In this document: positions 16,906 through 25,049 of the stretch, one piece after another | How positions within the stretch are numbered: position 1 is the first letter of the stretch | Layout of the letters: each line of letters starts with the position of its first letter | Origin: Streptomyces sp. NBC_00358 | GTDB taxonomy: Bacteria > Actinomycetota > Actinomycetes > Streptomycetales > Streptomycetaceae | Length of the DNA stretch: 64,000 bases | NCBI RefSeq assembly: GCF_036099295.1 | Contig: NZ_CP107976.1 | Coordinates: 1,922,001-1,986,000 of the forward strand | Direction of reading: 5' to 3' | The notes under the pieces: model-generated | What the model was told of the DNA's origin: nothing | Seen by the model: the letters and a program-made list of their open reading frames with translations, nothing else | The model's database searches: none | Position numbers and translations under genes: made by a program

Positions 16906-18594
16906 TCACCGCGCGGTGGGAGGAGAGTCCGCGTCCGGTGCTCCTCCGTCGTCCGTACCGGCACGGGCGAGCACGCCGAGCGGCACCGGGCGCGCCAACA
17001 GCCTTCGTGTGGCGCCCTGTTCGCAGCCGGCGAGTCCGGCGACCGCGGGTTCGCAGATCCGGCCCTGGCACCACCCCATACCGGCGCGGGTGAGCAGTTT
17101 GACCGTCCGTACGTCGCCGGCGCCGAGGTCGGTCACGGCCGCGCGGACACGGCCGCCGGTGACCTCCTCGCAACGGCACACGACGGTGTCGTCGGTGATC
17201 CGGTCCGTCCAGTGGGCGGGCGGCGCGTACACGGCGTCGAGGGCGGCGGCGAACCTCCGCATTCTCGTACGGGCCCTGACGGCTCGGGCCGTCGCACGGG
17301 GGTCGGCCGCGGCACCGGTGAGGCGGGCGGCGACCGACCGGCCCGCGAGGTGCCCCTCGGTCAGGGAGAGTGCGGCGCCGCCGATACCGGTGGTCTCGCC
17401 CGCGGCCCAGACGCCGGGAACGTCGGTGCGCTGTTCGTCGTCCACGTCGACCTTCATCCCGTCGATACGGCAGCCGAGCGCCCCGGCGAGATCGGTGTGG
17501 GGGATCATCCCGTGGCCCACGGCGAGCGTGTCGCAGGGGATGCGGCGCTCGGTTCCCGGCCGCACCCGCCCGTCGGGGCCGAGCGCGGCGACGGTCACGG
17601 CTTCGAGCCGCTCCGCGCCGCGAGGCCCCTGCGCTTCGGCTCCACGGGTCTCGGCTCCATGGGCTTCGGCTCCATGGGCTTCGGCTCCATGGGCTTCGGC
17701 TCCATGGGCTTCGGCTCCATGGGCTTCGGCTCCATGGGCTTCGGCTCCATGGGCTTCGAGGACGGTGTGCAGGGGGAGGAACGGCACCCGGTGGCGCAGG
17801 AGCCGGGCCGCGTAGCGGGTTCCCTCGACGAGCTTTCCGGGCTGAGACGTGAGCGCCCCGGCCCTGCGGAGCACGCCCCTCGGGTCGGCGGACTCCACGA
17901 CCGCGGCGACCTCGACCCCGGCGGCCGCCAGTCCGGTCGCCACCGGCAGCAGCAGCGGCCCGGTGCCCGCGACGACGGCCCTCCGCCCCGGCACCACGAG
18001 ACCGCCCTTGAGCATGGCCTGGGCCCCGCCCGCGGTCACGACTCCGGGAAGGGTCCAGCCGGGGAAGGGCAGCACCTTCTCGTACCCGCCGGTGGCGAGC
18101 AGCACCGCGTCGGCGCGCACGGTGACGGAGCGCTCCTGGAGGCGCCCGAGGAGGGCGTGGACGACGAATCCGGGCCAGGCGGGGATCAACCGTTCGGCGC
18201 GTTCGGCACGTTCGGCCCGCCCCGCTCGGTCCGCGCGCTCGCCCCGCTCGGTCCAGGCGGCCCGCTCGGTCTCTTCCGTCCCTTCGGTCCGCCCGGTCTC
18301 CTCCGTCCGCTCCACCAGCCATACGTGATGGTCCGTCAAGTACTCGACGGTGCCCGCTTCCACGTGTTCGGCGAGCCCCTGTTCCAGGCGTTCCCAGGTG
18401 CGCCACTCGTGGTGCAGCGCCCGGGGCCGCCGGGCTCCGAGACCGCTCGCGGGCCGGCGGTAGAACTGCCCGCCCGCCGCCGCGGCCGAGTCGATCAGTG
18501 TCACGTGGATGCCGCGTGCCGCCGCGGCCAGCGTGCCGGCCAGGCCGGCCGGACCCGCGCCGATCACCACGAGACGGTGGCGTCCGTCAGCCAT
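16906..18594 (-). CDS. FAD/NAD(P) oxidoreductase with BFD-like 2Fe-2S end, HcnB/OoxA-like
   Basis: The middle subunit of a three-part D-hydroxyproline (or D-amino-acid) dehydrogenase that feeds electrons to the respiratory chain. A dinucleotide-binding start VVIGAGPAGLAG (9-20) is followed by VLLATGGYEKVLPFPGWTLPGV, typical of HcnB/opine-oxidase A subunits. A C-terminal BFD-like Cys cluster begins with VCRCEEVTGG near residue 470. At 562 residues it is longer than the usual 460-480. The excess comes from two low-complexity insertions: a Glu/Arg/Thr patch near 95-136 and seven EAHGA pentapeptides near 279-313. It overlaps the small ferredoxin gene by 8 bases. ATG 18594 is chosen from that overlap and the family N-terminus. 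Confidence 0.85.
   Translation of the reverse strand: MADGRHRLVVIGAGPAGLAGTLAAAARGIHVTLIDSAAAAGGQFYRRPASGLGARRPRALHHEWRTWERLEQGLAEHVEAGTVEYLTDHHVWLVERTEETGRTEGTEETERAAWTERGERADRAGRAERAERAERLIPAWPGFVVHALLGRLQERSVTVRADAVLLATGGYEKVLPFPGWTLPGVVTAGGAQAMLKGGLVVPGRRAVVAGTGPLLLPVATGLAAAGVEVAAVVESADPRGVLRRAGALTSQPGKLVEGTRYAARLLRHRVPFLPLHTVLEAHGAEAHGAEAHGAEAHGAEAHGAEAHGAEAHGAETRGAEAQGPRGAERLEAVTVAALGPDGRVRPGTERRIPCDTLAVGHGMIPHTDLAGALGCRIDGMKVDVDDEQRTDVPGVWAAGETTGIGGAALSLTEGHLAGRSVAARLTGAAADPRATARAVRARTRMRRFAAALDAVYAPPAHWTDRITDDTVVCRCEEVTGGRVRAAVTDLGAGDVRTVKLLTRAGMGWCQGRICEPAVAGLAGCEQGATRRLLARPVPLGVLARAGTDDGGAPDADSPPTAR
17656..17760. repeat. Seven 15-bp tandem repeats inside the FAD subunit gene
   Basis: The unit TCCATGGGCTTCGGC repeats seven times with only the last copy altered at its end, flanked by decayed copies. 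On the coding (minus) strand each unit is one EAHGA pentapeptide, so gain or loss of units keeps the frame. It is a candidate variable-number repeat. Confidence 0.95.
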
Positions 18595-18886
18595 CGTGGC
18601 CGATCCCTTCCTGGGTGCGGATCGAGTCGCCGGGGGCCAGCGGGACCAGACAAGCCCGTTGGTTGGGGCGGTCGTTGACGATGACGAGGCAGTCGAAACA
18701 GACGCCGATCCCGCAGAAGACACCGCGGGGCCGACCGCCGTCGCGGGTGGTGCGCCAGGAGGTGACGCCCGCGGCCCACAGGGCGGCGGCGACGGTCCGG
18801 CCGGGCAGCACCTCGATGTCCCGGCCGTCGAGGGTGACGGTGAACGAGGGGCCGGGCTCGGCCCGTACGAGGTCCAGGGGATTCAC
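18587..18886 (-). CDS. Small 2Fe-2S protein, HcnA/OoxX-like
   Basis: A 99-residue ferredoxin-like subunit with plant-type cluster cysteines C58, C63, C66 and C79 (VFCGIGVCFDCLV and QRACL). In hydrogen cyanide synthase and D-hydroxyproline dehydrogenase this subunit relays electrons between the two flavoproteins. It starts in a 4-base overlap with the upstream DAO-type gene and ends in an 8-base overlap with the FAD/NAD(P) subunit, matching the three-subunit arrangement. Confidence 0.88.
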   Translation of the reverse strand: MNPLDLVRAEPGPSFTVTLDGRDIEVLPGRTVAAALWAAGVTSWRTTRDGGRPRGVFCGIGVCFDCLVIVNDRPNQRACLVPLAPGDSIRTQEGIGHDG

Positions 18887-20034
18887 GCGGCCTCCTCCAA
18901 GAAGCGGTCGGGCCGGAACGGCGCGAGGTCGAGATCGGGTGCGCCGCCCGCCAGGGTCTGGGCGATGAGCAGTCCGGTCCCGGTGGACAGTCCGATGCCC
19001 GCCCCCTCGTGCCCGCAGGCGTGGAAGAGACCGGGCACCCGGGGGTCGGGGCCGATGGCGGGCAGATGGTCGGGCAGATAGGGGCGGAATCCGAGGTAGG
19101 TCCGCAGGGCGCGCACCTCGGACAGGAAGGGAAAGAGCCGCGTGGCGCCCTCGGCCAGTTCCCGCACGACGGGCAGCGAGAACGCCCGGTCGAAGCCGAC
19201 GCGTTCCCGGCTCGCGCCGATCAGGATCGGCCCGGCCGCGGTCCCCTCGACCACGGGCGATGTCTGCAGAGCGGCGGAGTCGCTGGCGACGTCGGCCACG
19301 TAGTCCGCCGCGTACACCTTGTGGCGCACCCGGCGCGGCACGGGTTCGGTGACGAGGACGAATCCTCGGCGGGGCAGGACGGGCAGGGTGACGCCCGCGA
19401 GCGAGGCCACCTCGGCACCCCAGGTCCCGGCCGCGTTGACGACGGCGGGTGCGTGCAGATCACCCCGGTCGGTGCGCACGCCGCGGACCGAGCCGTCCTT
19501 CGCGCGCAGCACCTCGGTGACGGTGCGCCCGGTCAGCAACCGCGCCCCCGAGGCCCGTAGAAGATGCGCCGCGGCCAGGGCGGGCATCACCTGGGTGTCC
19601 TGCGGGTAGTGAACGGCGCCCGCGAGACCCGGGGCCAAGTACGGTTCCAGGCTGTGCAGTTCATCGGCGGTAACCGGTTCGGTCAGTACACCGGCCGCCC
19701 GCTGCCCCTCGGCGAAGGTCTCCAGCGCGGCCAGGCCCTCGGGCGTCGAGGCCACGACGACACCGCCCTTGGCCTCGTACTCGATCGACTCCGCCCGCTC
19801 CTCGGCGAGGTCGGCCCACAGGCGCCCGGAGAGCAGTGCGAGGTCGAGTTCGGGCCCGGGCTCCTTGTCGGAGACGAGCAGGTTCCCCTCCCCCGCGCCG
19901 GTGGTGCCGCCGGACACCGGGCCCCGGTCCACCACGGCGACGCCGAGGCCCGCGCGAGCCGCGTACAGGGCACAGGCGGCACCCACCATTCCGGCGCCGA
20001 CGACCACGACATCGCAGGTAAATGGCTTGCTCAC
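18883..20034 (-). CDS. DAO-family FAD oxidoreductase, catalytic HcnC/HypOX-like subunit
   Basis: A 383-residue FAD amine dehydrogenase, the probable catalytic subunit oxidising cis-4-hydroxy-D-proline to 1-pyrroline-4-hydroxy-2-carboxylate. Dinucleotide motif VVVGAGMVGAACALYAARAG (10-29), VVNAAGTWGAEVASLAG in the middle, and a C-terminal FHACGHEGAGIGLSTGTG that closes the FAD site. It is the first gene of the leftward operon. GTG 20034 is the only start after an in-frame stop; there is no ribosome site, so the message may be leaderless. The operator copy at 20037-20051 abuts the start codon. Confidence 0.88.
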   Translation of the reverse strand: MSKPFTCDVVVVGAGMVGAACALYAARAGLGVAVVDRGPVSGGTTGAGEGNLLVSDKEPGPELDLALLSGRLWADLAEERAESIEYEAKGGVVVASTPEGLAALETFAEGQRAAGVLTEPVTADELHSLEPYLAPGLAGAVHYPQDTQVMPALAAAHLLRASGARLLTGRTVTEVLRAKDGSVRGVRTDRGDLHAPAVVNAAGTWGAEVASLAGVTLPVLPRRGFVLVTEPVPRRVRHKVYAADYVADVASDSAALQTSPVVEGTAAGPILIGASRERVGFDRAFSLPVVRELAEGATRLFPFLSEVRALRTYLGFRPYLPDHLPAIGPDPRVPGLFHACGHEGAGIGLSTGTGLLIAQTLAGGAPDLDLAPFRPDRFLEEAA

Positions 20035-20036
20035 AT

Positions 20037-20051
20037 CAGTACTATGTCACA
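20037..20051 (-). promoter_or_regulatory. TGTGACAT operator copy 3, abutting the DAO start
   Basis: On the minus strand TGTGACATAGTACTG ends two bases before the GTG start of the DAO-type gene. It nearly repeats the motif at 16872-16886. Its place, directly on the likely transcription start, suits a repressor site. Confidence 0.5.
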
Positions 20052-20206
20052 TGCTTCTCTCGCCCGGAACGGCCGACGCTCCGGACGGAGTCACGCTCGG
20101 ACGTCACGCTCGCACGTCCCGCCCGGACGACACATCGGGCGCGCCCGGGACGACACCATGAACGACACGACCTGCGCGACACGACCTACACGAGAAGGTG
20201 CCTGAC

Positions 20207-21616
20207 GTGGCCAAGGGCCGAAAGAACGGTCTCTACCGAGGAATCTCCGACGAGCTGTCCGCCCTGATGCGCACGGGCTGGGCCGACACCGAGCGGAACG
20301 ATCTGCGGCCCGGCGAACAGGCCGCCCACGCGGCCCGCCGGCGCGCCGCGCTCTCCGCCCTCTTCCCCGGCGAGCGGCTGGTCGTCCCGTCCGGAGGTCT
20401 CAGGACCCGGTCGAACGACACGCACTATCCGTTCCGCCCGTACACGGGATACGTGCACCTGACGGGCGATCAGGCCCGGGACGGCGCGCTCGTGCTGGAG
20501 CCGCGCGCCGACGGCGGCCACGACGCGCACTGCTACCAGCTCCCCCGCGACAGCCGGGACAGCGACGAGTTCTGGACGGGCATGACGGCCGAGCTGTGGA
20601 TGGGCCGCCGCCGGTCCCTCGCGGAGTCCGAGCAGGTTCTCGGACTGCCCTGCCGTGACATCCGTACGATCTCCGAGGACCTGGCGGACAGCGGCGTCCC
20701 GACCCGCGTCGTGCGCGGCCACGCACCCGCGGTCGAGGCGGCGCTCGTCACGGACGAGGACCGGGACGCCGAGCTGGAGGAGGCGCTGTCCGGGCTGCGA
20801 CTGGTCAAGGACGCGTGGGAGATCGGCGAGCTGCGCCGCGCGGTGGACTCCACCGTCCGCGGATTCACCGATGTCGTACGGGAGCTGTCACAGGCGGTCG
20901 CCACCTCGGAGCGGTGGATCGAGGGCACCTTCTTCCGCCGTGCCCGTGTCGAGGGCAACGACGTCGGCTACGGCTCGATCTGCGCCGCCGGTGAACACGC
21001 CACGATCATGCACTGGACGGAGAACGACGGACCGGTCCGCCCCGGCGAACTGCTGCTGCTCGACGCGGGCGTGGAGACCCGCACGCTCTACACCGCCGAC
21101 GTGACCCGCACCCTTCCGATCAGCGGCACGTTCACTCCGGTCCAGCGGAAGGTCTACGACGCCGTGTACGAGGCGCAGGAGGCGGGCATGGCGGCGGTGA
21201 AGCCGGGTGCCCGGTACCGCGACTTCCATGACGCCGCGCAGTGGTCGATGACCGAGCGGCTGGTGGCCTGGGGCTTCGTCGAAGGCCCGGTGGAGCGCGC
21301 GTTCGAACTCGGCCTGCAGCGCCGCTTCACCATGGCGGGCACCGGGCACATGCTCGGGCTCGACGTCCACGACTGCGCCCGCGCCCGCAACGAGGACTAT
21401 GTCGGCGGGGTCCTGGAGCCGGGCATGGTCCTCACCGTCGAACCGGGCCTGTACTTCCAGCCGGACGACCTGAGCGTGCCCGAGGAATGGCGCGGCATCG
21501 GCGTCCGTATCGAGGACGACCTCGTGGTCACGGCGGACGGCTACGAGAACCTCTCGGACGCGCTTCCCCGCTCGGCCGACGAAGTCGAGGCGTGGATGCG
21601 GAAGTTCGCCGGATAG
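20207..21616 (+). CDS. Xaa-Pro aminopeptidase (aminopeptidase P, M24B)
   Basis: A cytoplasmic dimanganese peptidase releasing N-terminal residues ahead of proline. The M24 metal ligands are all present: D286 (LLLLDAGVE), D298 (YTADVTRT), H381 (GTGHMLGLDVH), E412 (TVEPGLY) and E436 (VRIEDD). The N-terminal domain with FPGERLVVPSGG and HYPFRPYTGYVHLTG fits. GTG 20207 is chosen because GAGAAGG lies eight bases upstream; GTG 20198 is also possible. It is divergent from the hydroxyproline operon, which suggests it supplies proline or hydroxyproline from imported collagen-like peptides. Confidence 0.9.
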   Translation: MAKGRKNGLYRGISDELSALMRTGWADTERNDLRPGEQAAHAARRRAALSALFPGERLVVPSGGLRTRSNDTHYPFRPYTGYVHLTGDQARDGALVLEPRADGGHDAHCYQLPRDSRDSDEFWTGMTAELWMGRRRSLAESEQVLGLPCRDIRTISEDLADSGVPTRVVRGHAPAVEAALVTDEDRDAELEEALSGLRLVKDAWEIGELRRAVDSTVRGFTDVVRELSQAVATSERWIEGTFFRRARVEGNDVGYGSICAAGEHATIMHWTENDGPVRPGELLLLDAGVETRTLYTADVTRTLPISGTFTPVQRKVYDAVYEAQEAGMAAVKPGARYRDFHDAAQWSMTERLVAWGFVEGPVERAFELGLQRRFTMAGTGHMLGLDVHDCARARNEDYVGGVLEPGMVLTVEPGLYFQPDDLSVPEEWRGIGVRIEDDLVVTADGYENLSDALPRSADEVEAWMRKFAG

Positions 21617-21690
21617 CACCTACAGCTCCCTCCGCCGGCCCGGGTCGCGGGCGGCAGCACCTGCCGGCCCTCGGCCCCGCCTTCCGGCTG

Positions 21691-23619
21691 GTGCGGCCCG
21701 TCGACCCCCGGCAGGCGGCGGTCTTCAGCGGGAACACGGCATGGCTCGACTTCGCATCCTGGGGAGACGACGGAGGATGGGCGGGCGCCATGCCGCCCGC
21801 CCTCCAGCCGTTGGAGTGGCTGGCTGACGTGGAGGAGGCGAGCGCGGTCTTCCGGCTGCCGCTGGCTCTCAACGGCCACGTTCCCCGCTTCCCCGTACAG
21901 TCGGTGGGGCAGGCGACCTCGCTGGCCTACGCACCCGAGGGGCCCCACGTCGTACTGGGTCAGGGCGCCGACGGCCGCGGCGGGACGTCGGCCCCGCTGG
22001 GCGTCGAACTCGAAGACCTGACACGGCACGCGCTGATCGTCGGCAGCAGCGGCTCCGGCAAGACCAACTCGACCCTGTCGCTGTGCCGCCAGCTCTGGGC
22101 CGACCACCGGATCCCGTTCACCGTCCTGGAGCCGGTGAACACCGATCTCGACGACTACCGGTGGCTCGCGACGCTGCCCGGATTCGAGGACATGCTGGTC
22201 CTCACCGCCGGTGACGAGAGCACGGCTCCCCTGCGGCTCAACCCGTTCGAGGTCCCGGCCGGGGTGAGGATCTCCACCCACGCGGGCAACCTGCTCGACT
22301 GCTTCGACGCGGCATTCGGTCTGTGGGACCCGTTGCCGTTCATCTACCGCACGGCACTGACCGAGGTCTACCGGCGCCAGGGCCTGGACATCACCGCGAA
22401 GGCGCGCGGCGACGAGGCGTGGCCGGTGCTCGCGGACTTCATCGCGGTCATGGAGGACGTGGTCGCCGGCTACGACTACGCGGGCGAGGCCAAGGCCAAC
22501 ATCATGGCCGCCTCCCGGCTGCGGGTGAAGTCCCTGGCCGAGGGAGCCTGTGGTCCGGTGCTCTCGGCACCGAGGTCGATGCCCGTCGACGAACTGCTGA
22601 ACCGTCCGTTGGTGGTGGAACTGGCCGAGCTCGGGGACTCCCAGCAGCAGGCGCTGATGATGGCACTCCTCCTCAACTCGATGACCGAGCACTACAAGGT
22701 GCACCGCAAGTCGTCCGAGCTGGCGCATGTGACCCTCGTCGAGGAGGCCCACCGGCTGCTGCGCCGTCCGCAGGCCGGTGGCGCGGACGGGAAGGGGGAC
22801 GCCACGGCCAGGGCCGCTGAGTCCTTCGCCAACACGCTCGCGGAGAACCGCAAGTACGGCGAGGGGCTGGTGGTGATCGAACAGGATCCCTCCAAGCTGA
22901 TCCCCGACGCGTACAAGAACACCGCTCTCAAGGTGATCCACAAGCTCTCGGCGGAGGAGGACCGGCGGCTGATCGGCGACACCATGCTGCTCACCGACGA
23001 TCAGCGGCATCACGCGGCCGTTCTGCCCAAGATGTCGGCGTACGTGGCTCACTCACGCATCGACCGTCCCGTACTGACGGAAGTACCGGACGTGCGGGCC
23101 GAGGACGCCTCTCAGCGCGGTCTCGCGCGCGCTCCGCTCGCCGGTCAGGACGAACTCGCGCGGAGGCACGCCCGCTGGGTGGCCTCCTCGCCCGTGGTGC
23201 GCGAATCGCTGCGGCCGCAGGCACCGTGCGGCTTCTGCCCCGTCGAGTGCTCTCTGCAGTATCCGGCGGAGCGGGCGACCGCGGCCGCCCCGGACGGGGG
23301 CTTCAAACAGCTGACGGCGGACGGGACGGCCGAGCGATTCGCGATCGGCTGGTGGAGCCGGCTGGTCGAGTATCTGGACCGTGCCGGGGACGCCGTACGC
23401 CCCCGGCACGTCCCGGACGGTGACGCCCACTGGCGGATCGCCCTGCTGCGCGCGCACCATGCCGCCGAGTACCCCACGGCACACGCGCCCCTGGCCGCCA
23501 AGTGGGTCCGCCTGCTCCGCCAGTATCTGGAGGGCCCGGCGAGACGGGCGGCACTCGACGGACACGGCGCAACCGAGCAAGTCAGGAGAGCGGACGATGG
23601 AGTGGTCCGGGGCGGTTGA
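21691..23619 (+). CDS. HerA/VirB4-like ATPase, probably N-terminally truncated
   Basis: A P-loop motor ATPase of the DUF87/HerA group. From GTG 21691 it has 642 residues: ASAVFRLPLALNGHVP (51-65), Walker A GSSGSGKT (118-125), IPFTVLEPVNTDLDDYRWL, Walker B VTLVEEAH (347-354), and VIEQDPSKLIPDAYKNTALKVIHKL, the trans-acting motif zone. A C-terminal CGFCPVEC (C513, C516, C520) looks like a small metal site. Relatives carry a few hundred more residues ahead of this point; here the frame runs back only into the aminopeptidase stop, and no start has a good ribosome site. Either the gene is 5'-truncated or this is a short form. It overlaps the acidic protein gene. Confidence 0.7.
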   Translation: MRPVDPRQAAVFSGNTAWLDFASWGDDGGWAGAMPPALQPLEWLADVEEASAVFRLPLALNGHVPRFPVQSVGQATSLAYAPEGPHVVLGQGADGRGGTSAPLGVELEDLTRHALIVGSSGSGKTNSTLSLCRQLWADHRIPFTVLEPVNTDLDDYRWLATLPGFEDMLVLTAGDESTAPLRLNPFEVPAGVRISTHAGNLLDCFDAAFGLWDPLPFIYRTALTEVYRRQGLDITAKARGDEAWPVLADFIAVMEDVVAGYDYAGEAKANIMAASRLRVKSLAEGACGPVLSAPRSMPVDELLNRPLVVELAELGDSQQQALMMALLLNSMTEHYKVHRKSSELAHVTLVEEAHRLLRRPQAGGADGKGDATARAAESFANTLAENRKYGEGLVVIEQDPSKLIPDAYKNTALKVIHKLSAEEDRRLIGDTMLLTDDQRHHAAVLPKMSAYVAHSRIDRPVLTEVPDVRAEDASQRGLARAPLAGQDELARRHARWVASSPVVRESLRPQAPCGFCPVECSLQYPAERATAAAPDGGFKQLTADGTAERFAIGWWSRLVEYLDRAGDAVRPRHVPDGDAHWRIALLRAHHAAEYPTAHAPLAAKWVRLLRQYLEGPARRAALDGHGATEQVRRADDGVVRGG

Positions 23620-24151
23620 GTCGGCAGAGCCGGCGGAGTCCGTGATCGAGTCCGCGGAGGAAACCCCGGAGCAGGCCGAGCTGCCGGACCTCTCGGACTT
23701 CGAGATCGAGATCATGGAGAGCTTCGCGGCCGAGACCGCGGTCGAGGCAGAAGCCGAGGTCGAGGTCGAGATTGAGATTGAGGTCGAAACAGAGGCCGAA
23801 GCCCAGATCGAAGCCGAGGCCGAAGCCGGAGCAGAGGTAGAGGTCGAAGTCGAGACGGAGGCCGGGACCGAGACGGAGGCCGGGACCGAGGCCAAGGCGG
23901 AGGCCAAAGCCGAGGCCAAGGCGGAAGCCGGGGCCGAGGCCGGGGACGGTCGAGGTGCTGAGGGCGGGGCGGGAGCGGAGTTGCCGGATCCCCTCGATCT
24001 CATGAACGGCGTCGAGTTCGAGTTCGGGATCAGCCTCTCGAAGGAGGGTGTGAAGCTTGAGGCCGGCGTCTCCGTGGAGGTGGCGGACGGAGTAAAGGCC
24101 GGGCTCTCCACGGAGATTCCGCTCGCGCCACCGCCCGGCAAACCCTGCTGA
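23597..24151 (+). CDS. Very acidic Glu/Ala-repeat protein
   Basis: A 184-residue protein whose start overlaps the ATPase end by 23 bases (AGGAG before ATG 23597), so the two are co-expressed. Residues 47-125 are almost entirely Glu, Ala, Val, Ile and Thr in two-residue rhythm (EAEAEVEVEIEIEVE and similar), shifting to EAKAEAKAEA. The DNA underneath is a hexanucleotide GAGGCC/GAGGTC-type repeat. The C-terminal 50 residues are ordered-looking: GVEFEFGISLSKEGVKLEAGVSVEVADGVKAG. No signal or membrane segment. I do not recognise a family; it could be a cofactor or DNA mimic for the ATPase, but that is a guess. Confidence 0.6.
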   Translation: MEWSGAVESAEPAESVIESAEETPEQAELPDLSDFEIEIMESFAAETAVEAEAEVEVEIEIEVETEAEAQIEAEAEAGAEVEVEVETEAGTETEAGTEAKAEAKAEAKAEAGAEAGDGRGAEGGAGAELPDPLDLMNGVEFEFGISLSKEGVKLEAGVSVEVADGVKAGLSTEIPLAPPPGKPC

Positions 24152-24177
24152 CGCGGCTGGGCCACCAGCCGCGTCAG
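24148..24177. terminator. Bidirectional terminator hairpin
   Basis: A 13-bp perfect stem (CTGACGCGGCTGG paired with its complement) with loop GCCA overlaps the stop of the acidic protein gene. It sits between convergent operons and probably serves both. Confidence 0.8.
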
Positions 24178-24223
24178 TGGACTCGCGTGCGTCAGCCCGT
24201 CGGCGGCGCGCTCGGGTTCTCCC

Positions 24224-25039
24224 TCAGATCCTGCTCTCGGTGGCCGTGTCCGCGGACAGCCGCTGGGCCGCGTAGATCGGGATCACCGAGAGCAGGACGA
24301 GCACCGCGGCCACGACGTTCACGACCGGGGCCTGCTGGGGCCTGGTCATGTTGTTGAAGATCCAGATCGGCAGGGTCTCGATGCCGGGACCGGCCGTGAA
24401 CGTCGTGACGACGATCTCGTCGAAGGACAGCGCGAAGGCGAGAAGCCCGCCGGCCAGCAGCGCCGAGCGCACCAGCGGGAAGGTGACGTCGACGAAGGCG
24501 CGGAAGGTGTCCGCGCCGAGATCCATCGCGGCCTCCTCGTACGTGCCGGAGGTGCGGCGCAGTCGCGCGACCACGTTGTTGAAGACGACGACGATGCAGA
24601 AGGTCGCGTGGCCGACGATCACGGTGAACATGCCGAGGCCGACGCCGAGCGGTTGGAGCACCGTGCTGAACGCCGAGTTGAGCGCGACGCCCGTGACGAT
24701 GCCGGGCAGCGCGATCGGCAGGACGACCACGAAGGAGACGGCGTCCCGGCCGAAGAAGCGGTGCCGGGCGACCGCGAAGGCGATCAGCGTGCCCAGGACC
24801 AGGGCGATGGCCGTGGCCCCGAGGCCCGCCTTGACGGAGACCCACAGTGCGGCGCGGGCGCCCTCGTTCTCCCCGGCGACCGACCACCAGTGGAAGGTGA
24901 GCCCGGACGGCGGCCAGCTCGCGCTGCGGTCCCGGTTGAAGGAGTTGACCAGGACGAGCGCGAGCGGCACGTAGATGAACGCGAAGCCGAGCCCTGCGGC
25001 GGCGCGCAGCGCGATGCGCGCGGAACGGGAGAGTTGCAC
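24224..25039 (-). CDS. ABC importer permease, PotC-like
   Basis: A 271-residue permease of the spermidine/putrescine class, six membrane segments, with the EAA loop EEAAMDLGADTFRAFVDVTFPLVRSALLAG and the FALSFDEIVVTTFTAGPG stretch typical of PotC. Last gene of the leftward operon; starts 10 bases after the PotB-like stop. Confidence 0.88.
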   Translation of the reverse strand: MQLSRSARIALRAAAGLGFAFIYVPLALVLVNSFNRDRSASWPPSGLTFHWWSVAGENEGARAALWVSVKAGLGATAIALVLGTLIAFAVARHRFFGRDAVSFVVVLPIALPGIVTGVALNSAFSTVLQPLGVGLGMFTVIVGHATFCIVVVFNNVVARLRRTSGTYEEAAMDLGADTFRAFVDVTFPLVRSALLAGGLLAFALSFDEIVVTTFTAGPGIETLPIWIFNNMTRPQQAPVVNVVAAVLVLLSVIPIYAAQRLSADTATESRI

Positions 25040-25049
25040 AGCGGGCTCC

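Noticed and set aside
17631..17780. Plus-strand reading GSMGFGSMGF as a glycine-rich structural protein
   Set aside because: It is the antisense of the EAHGA repeat inside a well-supported FAD subunit gene.
21617..21690. In-frame extension of the HerA-like gene back to the aminopeptidase stop
   Set aside because: No start codon with a ribosome site lies there; residues are low-complexity and do not look like the family N-terminus.
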